Below are positions 28,033 through 36,986 of a DNA stretch of 64,000 nucleotides, in pieces (within the stretch, counting starts at the first letter, position 1; each line of letters begins with the position of its first letter). The position numbers and the translations under genes were made by a program. Below the pieces are notes generated by a model. That model saw only the letters and a list, made by a program, of their open reading frames with translations. It searched no databases and had not been told where the DNA came from. Origin of the DNA: Helicobacter turcicus (GTDB taxonomy: Bacteria; Campylobacterota; Campylobacteria; Campylobacterales; Helicobacteraceae); assembly GCF_019711685.1 (NCBI RefSeq), contig NZ_JAIGYQ010000009.1:1-64000 (forward strand), read 5' to 3'.

Positions 28033-28260
28033 ATGTTTCCGCGTAAATTTTATCGTTTAGTGTTTGCTTTTTTGATGTCTGTGTTTATGAGTTTTATAAT
28101 GTCTGGAATCATTACATTTTTAAATTTAGGATTCCAAGCAGATTTTTTTGAACAATGGCTTTTAGAGGCGTTTCCAAAGGCTTGGGTGGTGGCATTTCCT
28201 ATTGTGTTTTTTCTCGCGCCATGTGTGGCAAAACTTACGGAATTTCTTATGCGAGAGTGA
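28033..28260 (+). CDS. DUF2798-family small membrane protein
   Basis: This encodes 75 residues from ATG 28033, just after the ATPase stop; an in-frame codon upstream would run into cadA. There are two hydrophobic helices separated by a polar loop, with the family pattern FMSFIMSGIITFLNLG and the second-helix KAWVVAFPIVFFLAP. Function is unknown. It is probably in the metal-efflux transcript. A/T-rich sequence and an 11-A run (28287-28297) follow before mcrB. Confidence 0.7.
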   Translation: MFPRKFYRLVFAFLMSVFMSFIMSGIITFLNLGFQADFFEQWLLEAFPKAWVVAFPIVFFLAPCVAKLTEFLMRE

Positions 28261-28336
28261 AGTTTAAACCCTGTTTATAAGAGTTTAAAAAAAAAAACAA
28301 TATTATACGTTATTAAATACGACTTAAGGAGATAAA

Positions 28337-30055
28337 ATGGAAGATATAAACAAACTCTTTAGAGAATTCCAGCGGGAATGGAATCTACAAAAGGTGAAAA
28401 ATATGACTTTAGAGGAATACACAGCAGTAGGCGGGGCAAATAGAAATGATTTTACTTATTGGATAGAACATAAGCTTAAAAAGCTAGGAGTTATGGGTGG
28501 TGGAGATTCGTTTAAATTTGGGATTTATAAAAGAGGAAATAACGGAGGAAAAACATTAGGAGAAGGCAAAAAGCATGATGGTGAATATGCTTGGCTTACA
28601 GAATATGGACAAACTTCAGAGGAAGCTTTTAAAGAGATAAAAAATCGCATTGTGCAAGTCATAGAATGTAGTCAGCAAAATAGGCTTGATGAGATTGAGA
28701 AAATACCCTTAGGGGATGTATATAAATGGAAAATTGCCTTTCACTATCAAGATATTGATAATATAAAGATTGTAAATATTTTTGCAAAAAGTTTATTACA
28801 AAACATTGCTAAAGGCGAGGGTTTAGGACAGAATCTAAACACAGCACAAATTCATCAAAAGCTTTTAGGAGATAAAACTTACACTCTTAATGCAATGATA
28901 GAGGAAAAATTCATTCCTTTTCGGAAGAAATATAAACTACAAAATCAAGGGGAGACAATGCAAGAATCTAATCAAAACAGCACTCAACAAGATTCCAAAC
29001 AATCAAAACCCCCACTCAATCAAATCCTCTATGGACCTCCAGGCACAGGCAAAACATACAACACCAAAATTAAGGCATTGGAGATTTTAGTGAGCAAGGA
29101 GTATGAGAAAGCCTTAAGTTCTGGAGAAAGGGAGGAGATTTTAGAGATTTTAGAAACTTTAAAAAAGAATCCTAAAGATGAAAATAGCCAAGAAAGGGCT
29201 AAAAAAAATTTTGATGACAACAAGAAAAAGGGGCAGATTGCCTTTATCACTTTTCATCAAAGTTTTTCTTATGAAGAGTTTGTTGAGGGGATAAGACCTG
29301 TTCTTGGAAATTCTCAAATGAATTATGAATTGAAGGTTGGAATCTTTAAAGACATTTGCAAAAGGGCTGAAAAAAATCCTTCAAAGCCCTATATCCTAAT
29401 TATTGATGAGATTAATCGCGGAAATATAAGCAAGATTCTAGGGGAGCTTATTACATTAATTGAGCCAGTTAAAAGAAAAGGCGAAAAGGAGGGCTTAGAG
29501 GTCAAACTCCCTTATAGTCAAGAATCCTTTGGTGTGCCTAACAACCTTTACATCATTGGCACGATGAATACCGCTGATAGAAGCATTGCCCTGCTTGATA
29601 CTGCATTGCGTAGGAGGTTTGAATTTATTGAGATGATGCCAAATTTTGAACTTTTAAATTCAAATTGCGCGGGGGTGGATTTAAAAAAACTTTTAGAAAA
29701 ACTTAATCAGCGCATAACATTTTTGCTTGATAGAGAGCATACCATAGGGCATAGCTTTTTTATGGAAGCAAAAAATTTAGAGAATTTAAAAAAGATTTTT
29801 AGTAGAAAAATTATCCCACTTCTGCAAGAATATTTCTATGAGGATTATGCAAAAATTGACGCAGTGCTTAATGGTAATGGAATGGTTAAATCAGAAGATT
29901 CTAACTTTAGCGAGTTATTTGATAGTAGTAAATTTAGCGACCTAGATAGCGAAAAGAAAATCTATACAATCACAGATTCTAACAATTGGAGTGAAAAGGA
30001 GTTTCAAAAAATTTATGATAATGCTATCAAAGATAAAAAAGACAATGAAGCATAA
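28337..30055 (+). CDS. mcrB: McrB-like GTPase/AAA+ subunit of a type IV restriction system
   Basis: This encodes 572 residues with SD AAGGAG. Residues 1-200 form an N-terminal DNA-recognition region that I do not recognise in detail. Residues about 225-520 are the McrB AAA+ motor: Walker A LYGPPGTGKT, ITFHQSFSYEEFVEGIRPV, Walker B ILIIDEINRGNISKI, the NTADRS sensor/signature (IGTMNTADRSI) and LRRRFEF. McrB moves along DNA and with McrC cuts modified DNA. The coding end overlaps mcrC by 11 bases. Arg is mostly AGA/AGG, suggesting acquisition, but the resident 8-base word occurs three times, so it is probably not recent. Confidence 0.88.
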   Translation: MEDINKLFREFQREWNLQKVKNMTLEEYTAVGGANRNDFTYWIEHKLKKLGVMGGGDSFKFGIYKRGNNGGKTLGEGKKHDGEYAWLTEYGQTSEEAFKEIKNRIVQVIECSQQNRLDEIEKIPLGDVYKWKIAFHYQDIDNIKIVNIFAKSLLQNIAKGEGLGQNLNTAQIHQKLLGDKTYTLNAMIEEKFIPFRKKYKLQNQGETMQESNQNSTQQDSKQSKPPLNQILYGPPGTGKTYNTKIKALEILVSKEYEKALSSGEREEILEILETLKKNPKDENSQERAKKNFDDNKKKGQIAFITFHQSFSYEEFVEGIRPVLGNSQMNYELKVGIFKDICKRAEKNPSKPYILIIDEINRGNISKILGELITLIEPVKRKGEKEGLEVKLPYSQESFGVPNNLYIIGTMNTADRSIALLDTALRRRFEFIEMMPNFELLNSNCAGVDLKKLLEKLNQRITFLLDREHTIGHSFFMEAKNLENLKKIFSRKIIPLLQEYFYEDYAKIDAVLNGNGMVKSEDSNFSELFDSSKFSDLDSEKKIYTITDSNNWSEKEFQKIYDNAIKDKKDNEA

Positions 30056-31418
30056 AAATTTATGTATTGCCGAATGGCAATGCTTTAACGTAGAGGATAT
30101 TAAGCAGGTTTTAGGACAAAACAACGCAAAAATACAAGCTGAAAAAATCTTTGATGAATTAAGAGAATTTGCACAAGGTGAGGGTAATCATATTTTCTTA
30201 AAATTTGCAGGTAAAAAGCTAAAGGCGCAAAATTATGTCGGGCTTATCCAAACTAAAAGTGGCTTTTGCGTGGAGATTCTGCCTAAAATTTTTGCTAAAG
30301 AGAGTGAGGGTTACTCTCAAAACTGCACTTGTAAAGAAGCTAAAGAATCTCAAAATGCGAAATGTGAAGTTTGCGCAGCTAAAACACTTTTGCTTTCAAT
30401 GCTTAAAACCCTAAAAAATTCCCCTTTCAAGCAAAGCCATTTGAGCAGTCTTAAAACCCAAAATCTCCCCTTGCTTGAAGTCTTTGTTTTAATGTTTTTA
30501 GAGCAATGTGAGGGGCTTATTAAAAGAGGGATTGTAAGCCATTATGTGCTAAGTGAAGAAAACCGCAAGTTTTTAAAAGGCAAACTCCTTTTTAACCAAA
30601 ATCTTAAAACAAATCTTGTTCATAAAGAGAGATTTTTCACTTCAAGCGATGAATTTAGTCTAAATATCGCCCCTAATCGCCTCATAAAAACTACCTTAGA
30701 GTTTTTAGATAAGCAGAATCTAAGTAGCCAAAACCAAAGCAAACTCACACAAATACGTTTTATTTTTGCTGATATTCCACAAAGCCAAAATATCCATAAA
30801 GATTTCACGCAATGCCATACTGCTAAGCAATTTAAAAGCTATGAATTGCTTTTGCTGTGGTGTAAGATCTTTCTAAAAAAACAGAGTTTTACGCCTTATT
30901 ATAGAGATTCTAAAGCTTTTGCCCTACTTTTTGATATGAATGTGTTGTTTGAAAGCTTTGTAGCAAACACAATGAAAAAATGGCTGCATAACAAGGAATT
31001 TAGGGAAAGAGAGGGGAGGCAATATGAGGATTTTATGAAGGAATTTTTAGAGAATACAGATTGCATTAAAACTCAAGAGTGTAAAAAATATTTAGCACAA
31101 GAAAAAGAGAATGGGCGTAAATTTCTCTTAAAGCCTGATATTGTGGGCTATCAAAGAGAGCAAGAACAACTTGTCTTTATTGCGGATACAAAATGGAAAA
31201 TTTTAAACCAAGATTTAAAAAATATTTCAATACCTGATGTCTATCAAATATGGGCATATCTCTCAAAATACAAATGCAAAAAAGGCTTTTTGATTTACCC
31301 TCTTTTGCGAGATTGTGAATCAAAAAGGCTAACATTGGAATTTAAACCAGAGATACCTTGCTTTGAAAATAAAAAAGCTAGCTTTTCTTGTGTGTTTTTT
31401 CCACTTGAATGCAAATAG
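30045..31418 (+). CDS. mcrC: McrC-like nuclease subunit
   Basis: This encodes 457 residues from ATG 30045. The N-terminal half holds the McrB-binding region (GYVGLIQ-like NYVGLIQTKSGF, VEILPKIF). The C-terminal half has the PD-(D/E)xK nuclease core, LLKPDIVGY followed by VFIADTKWKIL, the McrC signature. Several CxxC motifs near residues 90-112 (CTCKEA, CEVCAAK) are unusual and could bind metal. It overlaps mcrB, so the two are made together. A 74-base gap separates it from the convergent tatD. Confidence 0.87.
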   Translation: MKHKNLCIAEWQCFNVEDIKQVLGQNNAKIQAEKIFDELREFAQGEGNHIFLKFAGKKLKAQNYVGLIQTKSGFCVEILPKIFAKESEGYSQNCTCKEAKESQNAKCEVCAAKTLLLSMLKTLKNSPFKQSHLSSLKTQNLPLLEVFVLMFLEQCEGLIKRGIVSHYVLSEENRKFLKGKLLFNQNLKTNLVHKERFFTSSDEFSLNIAPNRLIKTTLEFLDKQNLSSQNQSKLTQIRFIFADIPQSQNIHKDFTQCHTAKQFKSYELLLLWCKIFLKKQSFTPYYRDSKAFALLFDMNVLFESFVANTMKKWLHNKEFREREGRQYEDFMKEFLENTDCIKTQECKKYLAQEKENGRKFLLKPDIVGYQREQEQLVFIADTKWKILNQDLKNISIPDVYQIWAYLSKYKCKKGFLIYPLLRDCESKRLTLEFKPEIPCFENKKASFSCVFFPLECK

Positions 31419-31492
31419 CAATTTTTATTTCTTTTAAATATTTATTGAGATTCTCAAAATTTTTTGCTAATGGATAATTTGGAGGCTAAAGC

Positions 31493-32287
31493 CTAGCTGA
31501 TATTAAAAAGACGTTGAGTGTTTGCGTTAATCTGTGCTATTAGTGTCTCTTTGGGAAGTTGTAGAATTTCTTGCATTTTTTCTAAAACTAAAGGAATGTA
31601 GGAGGGTTCATTGCGTTGCCCTCTGTGCGGGTGGGGCGTGAGATAGGGAGCGTCTGTCTCAAGCAGTAGTGATTCTAGGGGAATCTTTGGTAGCACTTCT
31701 ACTAGTTTTCTAGCGTTTTTAAAGGTTAAAACTCCTCCAATTCCATAATAAAAATTAAAAGGTGCAAGCTTTAAGAGTTGAGAGTCTGCATTAAAGCAGT
31801 GCAAAACTCCGCCTACTAAGTCTTTTGCATAAGTTTGTAGAATCTCTAAGCTATCATTTGAAGCATCTCTAATATGCACGATAAGAGGTTTTTTAAAAGC
31901 AATAGCAAGTTTAATTTGTGCGATAAACACGCGTTTTTGCATTTCCTTTAGCTCTAAGATGGAATCTAGGTTAAAATCCTCTAACTTTTCTTCTAAGTTG
32001 TAATAGTCCAAACCGCATTCTCCGATAGCAATGCACTTTGGATTGTTTAAAAAAGATTGAACATAGGCTTCATCATAAGCATAAGCTAAGTTAGGATGCA
32101 CGCCACTTGCAAAATAGACATTTGTATGTGTGTTTGCTAAATTTTGTGCTTTTTGTAAATCTTTGGGGTCTGCTGCTGGGATAATAAAATGTGAGATTCC
32201 TGCATTTTCTGCGCGCTCTAGGATTTCTTCAAAGTCCGCATCATAACGTGCATCATCTAAATGGCAATGTGTATCGCAAAGCTGCAT
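31493..32287 (-). CDS. tatD: TatD-family metal-dependent DNase
   Basis: This encodes 264 residues. DTHCHLDD (metal ligands), GVHPNLAYAYDE, IGECGLDYY, IVHIRDAS, VLHCFNAD and LLLETDAPYLTPHPHRGQRN are the TatD signatures in order. These enzymes degrade DNA 3' to 5' and take part in DNA repair or turnover. It diverges from ribE; no neighbour defines its role. Confidence 0.92.
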   Translation of the reverse strand: MQLCDTHCHLDDARYDADFEEILERAENAGISHFIIPAADPKDLQKAQNLANTHTNVYFASGVHPNLAYAYDEAYVQSFLNNPKCIAIGECGLDYYNLEEKLEDFNLDSILELKEMQKRVFIAQIKLAIAFKKPLIVHIRDASNDSLEILQTYAKDLVGGVLHCFNADSQLLKLAPFNFYYGIGGVLTFKNARKLVEVLPKIPLESLLLETDAPYLTPHPHRGQRNEPSYIPLVLEKMQEILQLPKETLIAQINANTQRLFNIS

Positions 32288-32303
32288 AATAATCCTTTTA
32301 TGT

Positions 32304-32309
32304 TACAAT
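32304..32309 (+). promoter_or_regulatory. -10 promoter element for ribE
   Basis: TACAAT, 38 bases before the ribE start, within the short divergent gap with tatD. AAAGG follows at 32336 as SD. Confidence 0.45.
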
Positions 32310-32346
32310 TTGCGCATTGTATTAGATTGAAGCTTAAAGGTTAGGA

Positions 32347-32961
32347 ATGTTTACAGGGCTTGTGCGCGAGTTTGGCAAGGTGGAGAGTTTGCAAGGGTCT
32401 AACTTGTGTATTTTAGCAGAACATAAGCCACGTATTGGGGATTCCATAGCGGTAAATGGAGTGTGTTTAACAGCAATTGAAGTTTTTAATAAAGGCTTTG
32501 TGCTAGAGCTTAGTGAAGAGACGCAAAAACACATTGCATTAGAATCTTATAAAGACTTAGTGCATATTGAACCTGCAATGCGCTTAAACGACCGCTTAGA
32601 TGGACATATCGTGCAAGGACATGTTGATGGGATCGGGGTGATTACAAAAATTGTGCCACATTCTGTTGGGACGGATTTTTTTATTCAAGCAGATTCTAAG
32701 ATTTTAGCTTTATGTGTGCCTAAGGGTAGCATTGCAATTAATGGGATTAGTTTAACTATTAACTCTCTTTTGGATTCCACATTGCGTTTGACAATTATTC
32801 CACACACAATGCAAACAACACTTTTTGGGCAGTATCAAATAGGAACACGTGTCAATATTGAAACAGATTGTTTAGCGCGCATGGTGCGACATTTCTTAAC
32901 GCATAATTTAGATTCTAAACTTAGCTGGGAAGCAATAGATAGAATCTTGGGGAGTTATTAA
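32347..32961 (+). CDS. ribE: Riboflavin synthase (alpha subunit)
   Basis: This encodes 204 residues. It begins MFTGLVREFGKVE and contains the internal duplication typical of the enzyme: IAVNGVCLTAI with the first barrel and IAINGISLTINS with the second, plus GHIVQGHVDG. It dismutates two 6,7-dimethyl-8-ribityllumazine molecules to riboflavin. It overlaps the next gene by one base (TAATG). Confidence 0.95.
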   Translation: MFTGLVREFGKVESLQGSNLCILAEHKPRIGDSIAVNGVCLTAIEVFNKGFVLELSEETQKHIALESYKDLVHIEPAMRLNDRLDGHIVQGHVDGIGVITKIVPHSVGTDFFIQADSKILALCVPKGSIAINGISLTINSLLDSTLRLTIIPHTMQTTLFGQYQIGTRVNIETDCLARMVRHFLTHNLDSKLSWEAIDRILGSY

Positions 32962-33248
32962 TGTTACAAAAAAATCCTTTGAACCAAAAAGCTGTTGCCT
33001 TAGCTTATGAGCAAAACAAACAACGTGCTCCAAAAGTGATTGCTAAAGGCGAAGGGTTTATTGCCGAAAAAATCATACAAAAGGCAAAAGAGTACGATAT
33101 TCCCCTTTTTCAAAGTAGGGCACTTGTGGATTCACTCATAAACTTAGAGTTAGATGAAGAAATTCCACCTGCTTTGTATAAGGCAGTTGTGGAGGTCTTT
33201 ATTTGGTTGTATCAAACAGAGAAAAAAGCACAGATTAGCAATACTTAG
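32961..33248 (+). CDS. FlhX: stand-alone FlhB C-terminal-domain homologue
   Basis: This encodes 95 residues resembling the cytoplasmic C-terminal part of FlhB/YscU after the autocleavage site: KAVALAYEQNKQRAPKVIAKGEG, IIQKAKEYDIPLFQSRALVDSL and IPPALYKAVVEVFIWLYQ. The NPTH cleavage motif and membrane helices are absent; the N terminus reads NPLNQKAVAL. Helicobacter pylori HP1575 is a described example that can stand in for the FlhB C-terminal fragment in flagellar export. The location next to ribE and ffh is not flagellar. Confidence 0.8.
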   Translation: MLQKNPLNQKAVALAYEQNKQRAPKVIAKGEGFIAEKIIQKAKEYDIPLFQSRALVDSLINLELDEEIPPALYKAVVEVFIWLYQTEKKAQISNT

Positions 33249-33311
33249 CATTTGCATTTAAGCAAAAGTGTTATACAATTAGCCCTTTTACTTCAAATAA
33301 AGGGTGTAGAG

Positions 33312-34649
33312 TTGTTTGCTGGTATTACAGAAAGCTTTCAAAATGCAATTAATAAAATCCGATTCCAAGATGATGAAAAAGCACTAAAACGCGCTCTAGA
33401 TGAGCTTAAAAAAGCACTATTAAAATCTGATGTGCATTACAAGGTTTTAAAAGAGTTGTTAAGCGATGTGGAGCTTAAGACAAAGGCTTTAGGAATCGGA
33501 AAGGACAACTTTTTAAAAGCTTTGAAAGAGGCGTTAAATGCGATTCTAACTGCACCGGGACATTATGGATTTATTTTTGCCTCAAAGCCACCTACAATTG
33601 TTTTAATGGCAGGCTTGCAAGGAAGTGGTAAAACAACAACAACAGCGAAGTTAGCAAATTATTTAAAAGGCAAACAAAAGAAAGTTTTACTTGCTGCTTG
33701 TGATTTACAGAGGTTAGCAGCGGTGGAGCAGTTGCGCCAACTCTCTTTGCAAGTGGAGGTAGATTTTTTTCATCTTGAGGGAAAAAGTGCGGTAGAGATT
33801 GCAACAGAGGCTAAAAAAAAGGCAATAGAGGGTTTGTATGATGTGCTGCTGGTGGATACAGCAGGACGTTTAGCTATTGATGAAGAATTAATGCAGGAGT
33901 TACAAAGCATAAAGCAGGTAATTTCTCCTAATGAAGTGTTTTATGTGGTAGATAGCTTAAGTGGGCAAGATGGCGTGAAGAGTGCAGCAATTTTTCATGA
34001 AAAAATGGATTTAAGCGGTGTAATTTTAAGTAAGTTTGATGGCGATAGCAAAGGTGGAATCGCGCTTTCTATTGCCCATCAACTTGGGATTCCATTACGT
34101 TTTATTGGTGTAGGGGAGAAAATTGCAGATTTAGAAGTGTTTATTCCAGAGCGCGTGGTTGGGCGCTTAATGGGTGCTGGAGACATTCACTCATTGGCTG
34201 AAAAAACTGCGGCTGTGATTAGCGAGAAAGAGGCAAAAGATATTTCTAAAAAAATCAAAAAAGGCAAATTTACTTTTAATGATTTTATTGCACAGCTTGA
34301 TAATATTAAAAAAATTGGTTCTATGCAGTCCATTTTATCAATGTTACCGGGTCTTGGAAATATGGCGAGTGCGCTAAAAGATGTAGATTTAGATAATTCT
34401 AAAGAGATTAAGCAAATGCGCGCGATGGTTTCTTCTATGACGCCAAAGGAACGTGATAATCCAGATTTATTAAATGGCAGTCGCAAAAAACGTATTGCAA
34501 TGGGAGCGGGGATTGATGTGAGTGATGTTAATCGCTTTTTGAAGCAGTTTGAAAATGCCGCAAAAATGGCAAAAAAGTTTTCCAACAAAGGTGGAATGGG
34601 TGATTTAATGAGCCTGATGAAAGACGCAAGAATGGGACAACTAAGGTAA
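33312..34649 (+). CDS. ffh: Signal recognition particle protein Ffh
   Basis: This encodes 445 residues starting at TTG 33312, chosen for AAAGGG seven bases upstream and because Ffh begins just before the N-domain helix FAGITESFQNAINKIR; the frame is open upstream but noncanonical. The G domain has GLQGSGKTTTTAKLA, DTAGRLAIDE, SKFDGDSKGG and GVGEKIADLEVF. The M domain is Met-rich (MSLMKDARMGQLR at the end) for signal peptide and 4.5S RNA binding. It sits upstream of rpsP, a common pairing. Confidence 0.95.
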   Translation: MFAGITESFQNAINKIRFQDDEKALKRALDELKKALLKSDVHYKVLKELLSDVELKTKALGIGKDNFLKALKEALNAILTAPGHYGFIFASKPPTIVLMAGLQGSGKTTTTAKLANYLKGKQKKVLLAACDLQRLAAVEQLRQLSLQVEVDFFHLEGKSAVEIATEAKKKAIEGLYDVLLVDTAGRLAIDEELMQELQSIKQVISPNEVFYVVDSLSGQDGVKSAAIFHEKMDLSGVILSKFDGDSKGGIALSIAHQLGIPLRFIGVGEKIADLEVFIPERVVGRLMGAGDIHSLAEKTAAVISEKEAKDISKKIKKGKFTFNDFIAQLDNIKKIGSMQSILSMLPGLGNMASALKDVDLDNSKEIKQMRAMVSSMTPKERDNPDLLNGSRKKRIAMGAGIDVSDVNRFLKQFENAAKMAKKFSNKGGMGDLMSLMKDARMGQLR

Positions 34650-34691
34650 TAAATGCCGCATCTCCCAAAAACATAAATTTAAGCGTAAGTT

Positions 34692-34736
34692 TGTATAAAA
34701 GTGAGTAGAATTTCACTTTTATACAGATTTATCTGT
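34692..34736 (+). repeat. Two overlapping inverted repeats in the rpsP leader
   Basis: Arms TGTATAAAAGTGA (34692-34704) and TCACTTTTATACA (34713-34725) are perfectly complementary over 13 bases around an 8-base loop. A second palindrome, ACAGAT-TT-ATCTGT, occupies 34723-34736 and shares ACA with the first, so the two hairpins exclude each other. They lie between ffh and rpsP. No T-run follows, so a simple terminator is less likely than a leader or operator structure. Confidence 0.7.
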
Positions 34737-34769
34737 GGTTTCAAAGATTTAATTTTTAAGGAGCATATT

Positions 34770-34997
34770 TTGGCAACTGTTATCCGCTTAACAAAAATGG
34801 GACGCAAGAAAAAACCATTTTACAGAATCGTTGTAACTGATAGTAGAAAAAAACGTGATGGGGGTTGGATTGAGTCTATTGGGTATTATAATCCTCTAAC
34901 AGAGCCATCTGTTGTAAAATGCGATACAGAGCGTTTAAAATACTGGGTTAGCGTTGGCGCAAAAATGAGCGACCGCGTGCGAGCAATCACAAAATAA
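34770..34997 (+). CDS. rpsP: 30S ribosomal protein S16
   Basis: This encodes 75 residues. The start is TTG 34770, with AAGGAG seven bases upstream, giving [22 protein letters not shown], the standard S16 N terminus; a longer frame is only leader. The conserved [17 protein letters not shown] and [11 protein letters not shown] are present. It opens the rpsP-khpA-rimM-trmD-rplS operon. Confidence 0.96.
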   Translation: MATVIRLTKMGRKKKPFYRIVVTDSRKKRDGGWIESIGYYNPLTEPSVVKCDTERLKYWVSVGAKMSDRVRAITK

Positions 34998-35003
34998 AAC
35001 AAT

Positions 35004-35243
35004 ATGGTAGAGAATTTTATAGAATCTTATGTCAAAAAAATCGTGGCAGAACCCGATAAAATCCGTGTAGTTAAGCATGAGATTGATACGAATTTTTATG
35101 AAATTGAGATTCTGTCTTCTTTGCAAGATGCTGGGCGATTGATTGGCAAAGATGGGAAGATGATTAGTGCAATCAAAACTTTTATTTCGGGCATTAAGGC
35201 AAAAGATGGCAGTTCTTATCGTGTTATAGTCAAGCCACAATAA
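35004..35243 (+). CDS. khpA: KhpA-like KH-domain RNA-binding protein
   Basis: This encodes 79 residues forming a single KH domain with the GXXG loop in RLIGKDGKMISAIKTFI. Such proteins sit between rpsP and rimM in many bacteria and bind RNA, in some species as a KhpA/KhpB pair. It follows rpsP after six bases and its TAA overlaps the rimM ATG. Confidence 0.9.
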   Translation: MVENFIESYVKKIVAEPDKIRVVKHEIDTNFYEIEILSSLQDAGRLIGKDGKMISAIKTFISGIKAKDGSSYRVIVKPQ

Positions 35244-35869
35244 TGCTTGGCAAGGCGATTCCAAAGGATTGGGTGAGCGTCGCAAAAATCGGGCGTTCAT
35301 TTGGTTTTGAGGGGGATGTAGTTTTGCATATCTTAAGTGATTTTCCAGAATCTTTTAGGGTTGGAAATGTTTATCACTCGCAGTTTAAAGAGCTAACTTT
35401 AGAACGTTACTCTCCGCAAAAATCTATCGCGAAATTTAAAGAAATCAATTCCAAAGAAGAAGCAAAACAGATTGTTAATTGTATTTTGTATTCTACGCAA
35501 GAAGAAAGCAGGGCGCAGTGCGTTTTGGAGGATAATGCGTTTTTTTGGTTTGATATTATAGGGAGTGAGGTTGTTGAAAATGGTGAAGTTTTGGGGCTAG
35601 TGAGTGAGATTGACCGCTTTTGCAATCAAGATTATTTGTATGTGAAAACCTCCTCTGCACTTGTAGCACAAAATTTTTCTAAGAGTTTTCTGATTCCTTA
35701 TAATGCGCGCTATATTTTGAAAGTGGAATCTAAAATAGATTCCAAAGAGCAAAATCCAAAAAAAGATTTACTAATTAATCCTCAAGTTGATTTTAAAAGA
35801 CAATCTAAATCAAATGCCCCAAAAATTATCCATACACAATTTTGCAAAGATATTTTAGAAAATAGCTAA
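35243..35869 (+). CDS. rimM: Ribosome maturation factor RimM
   Basis: This encodes 208 residues: N-terminal beta-barrel VSVAKIGRSFGFEGDVVL, then the PRC-barrel region FFWFDIIGSEVVENGEVLGLVSEI and a C-terminal YNARYILKV. RimM assists 30S assembly around S19. The C-terminal 50 residues beyond the PRC domain are Lys/Asn/Gln-rich and longer than usual, and contain the inverted 8-base pair listed separately. Both ends overlap neighbours by one base (TAATG). Confidence 0.92.
   Translation: MLGKAIPKDWVSVAKIGRSFGFEGDVVLHILSDFPESFRVGNVYHSQFKELTLERYSPQKSIAKFKEINSKEEAKQIVNCILYSTQEESRAQCVLEDNAFFWFDIIGSEVVENGEVLGLVSEIDRFCNQDYLYVKTSSALVAQNFSKSFLIPYNARYILKVESKIDSKEQNPKKDLLINPQVDFKRQSKSNAPKIIHTQFCKDILENS
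35724..35744 (+). repeat. Inverted pair of the 8-base word inside rimM
   Basis: TGGAATCT (35724-35731) and AGATTCCA (35737-35744) form a perfect 8-bp hairpin around AAAAT. The same word pair forms the terminator after rplS. Here it encodes Glu-Ser...Asp-Ser in the variable C-terminal tail. Confidence 0.75.
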
Positions 35870-36573
35870 TGTGTTTCACTTTTGTTACATTATTTCCGCA
35901 ATTAATTGAGGGTTATTTTAGCGATTCTATCTTGCACCGCGCACTAGAAGCAAAACTTTTAAGTGTGGATTTTGTCAATCCGCGTGATTTTTCCCAAAAT
36001 AAATTTTTAAAAGTAGATGACTATCAAGTTGGTGGCGGAGCCGGTCTAGTGCTTGAACCTATAACACTTAGTTTAGCACTAGATTCTATTAAAATGCGGA
36101 ATCCAAAAACGCATATTATTTTTTTAACGCCTTGTGCAAAAACTTTTTTGCAAAATGATGCAAAGCGTCTAAGTCAAAGTGAGCATATTACCCTTGTCTG
36201 TGGACGTTATGAAGGTTTTGATGAGCGCTTGATTGAATTGTATGCTGATGAAGTTTTTAGTGTTGGGGATTTTATCTTAACAGGTGGTGAGCTAGCAGCA
36301 TTGTGTTTATGTGATAGTGTGTCAAGACAGATTGCTGGTGTGCTTGGAAATCAAGAATCTTTGCAAGGTGAGAGTTATGAGAGACATTTGCTTGAGGCTC
36401 CAAATTTTGTAAAGCCGCATTGTTTTAAAAAATTAACTATCCCTTCAGAGTATTCAAAGGGAAACCACGCTAAGATTGCCGATTTAAAACTAAAAGCTGC
36501 AGAGGCGAAGACCAAGTTTCATAGACTAGACCTCTATATGCGTTATAAACAAGGGTTAAAAGATGAGAAATAA
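35869..36573 (+). CDS. trmD: tRNA (guanine-37-N1)-methyltransferase
   Basis: This encodes 234 residues. [15 protein letters not shown] start, [31 protein letters not shown], the knot [21 protein letters not shown] and the C-terminal [12 protein letters not shown] are TrmD signatures. It methylates G37 of tRNAs reading CNN codons to prevent frameshifting. It lies in the ribosomal operon and overlaps rplS by 11 bases. Confidence 0.96.
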   Translation: MCFTFVTLFPQLIEGYFSDSILHRALEAKLLSVDFVNPRDFSQNKFLKVDDYQVGGGAGLVLEPITLSLALDSIKMRNPKTHIIFLTPCAKTFLQNDAKRLSQSEHITLVCGRYEGFDERLIELYADEVFSVGDFILTGGELAALCLCDSVSRQIAGVLGNQESLQGESYERHLLEAPNFVKPHCFKKLTIPSEYSKGNHAKIADLKLKAAEAKTKFHRLDLYMRYKQGLKDEK

Positions 36574-36931
36574 ATACATTCAGCATTTTGAAGATGCGCA
36601 AATTGCAGGCAAGGAAATTCCGCAATTTAAGGCGGGAGATACTCTAAGGATTGGGATTAGAATCTCTGAAGGAGATAAAACAAGAATCCAAAATTTTGAA
36701 GGTGTTTGTATTTCTTTGCGTGGTGTTGGGACAGGCAAGACTTTTACGATTAGAAAAATCGGTGCAAATGGTGTTGGTGTGGAGAGGATTTTTCCAATTT
36801 ATTCCGAAAGCATTGATAGCATTAAAGTCCTTAAAATCGGTCGTGTTAGACGCGCAAAACTTTATTATTTGCGCACAAGAAGTGGAAAATCTGCTAGAAT
36901 TAAAGAGATTAGAAAGAGTGAAAGAAATTAA
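36563..36931 (+). CDS. rplS: 50S ribosomal protein L19
   Basis: This encodes 122 residues with [52 protein letters not shown] and the basic C terminus [20 protein letters not shown]. It is the last gene of the operon and is followed 55 bases later by a strong intrinsic terminator. Confidence 0.97.
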   Translation: MRNKYIQHFEDAQIAGKEIPQFKAGDTLRIGIRISEGDKTRIQNFEGVCISLRGVGTGKTFTIRKIGANGVGVERIFPIYSESIDSIKVLKIGRVRRAKLYYLRTRSGKSARIKEIRKSERN

Positions 36932-36986
36932 TAATTTCTTTTCTCTCCCTTGTGTGTGAGATTTTTAAACTTTATTTGGTAACTTT

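Noticed and set aside
28287-28297. A11 tract as a coding phase switch
   Set aside because: It lies between genes, so it cannot shift a frame; only an expression effect is possible.
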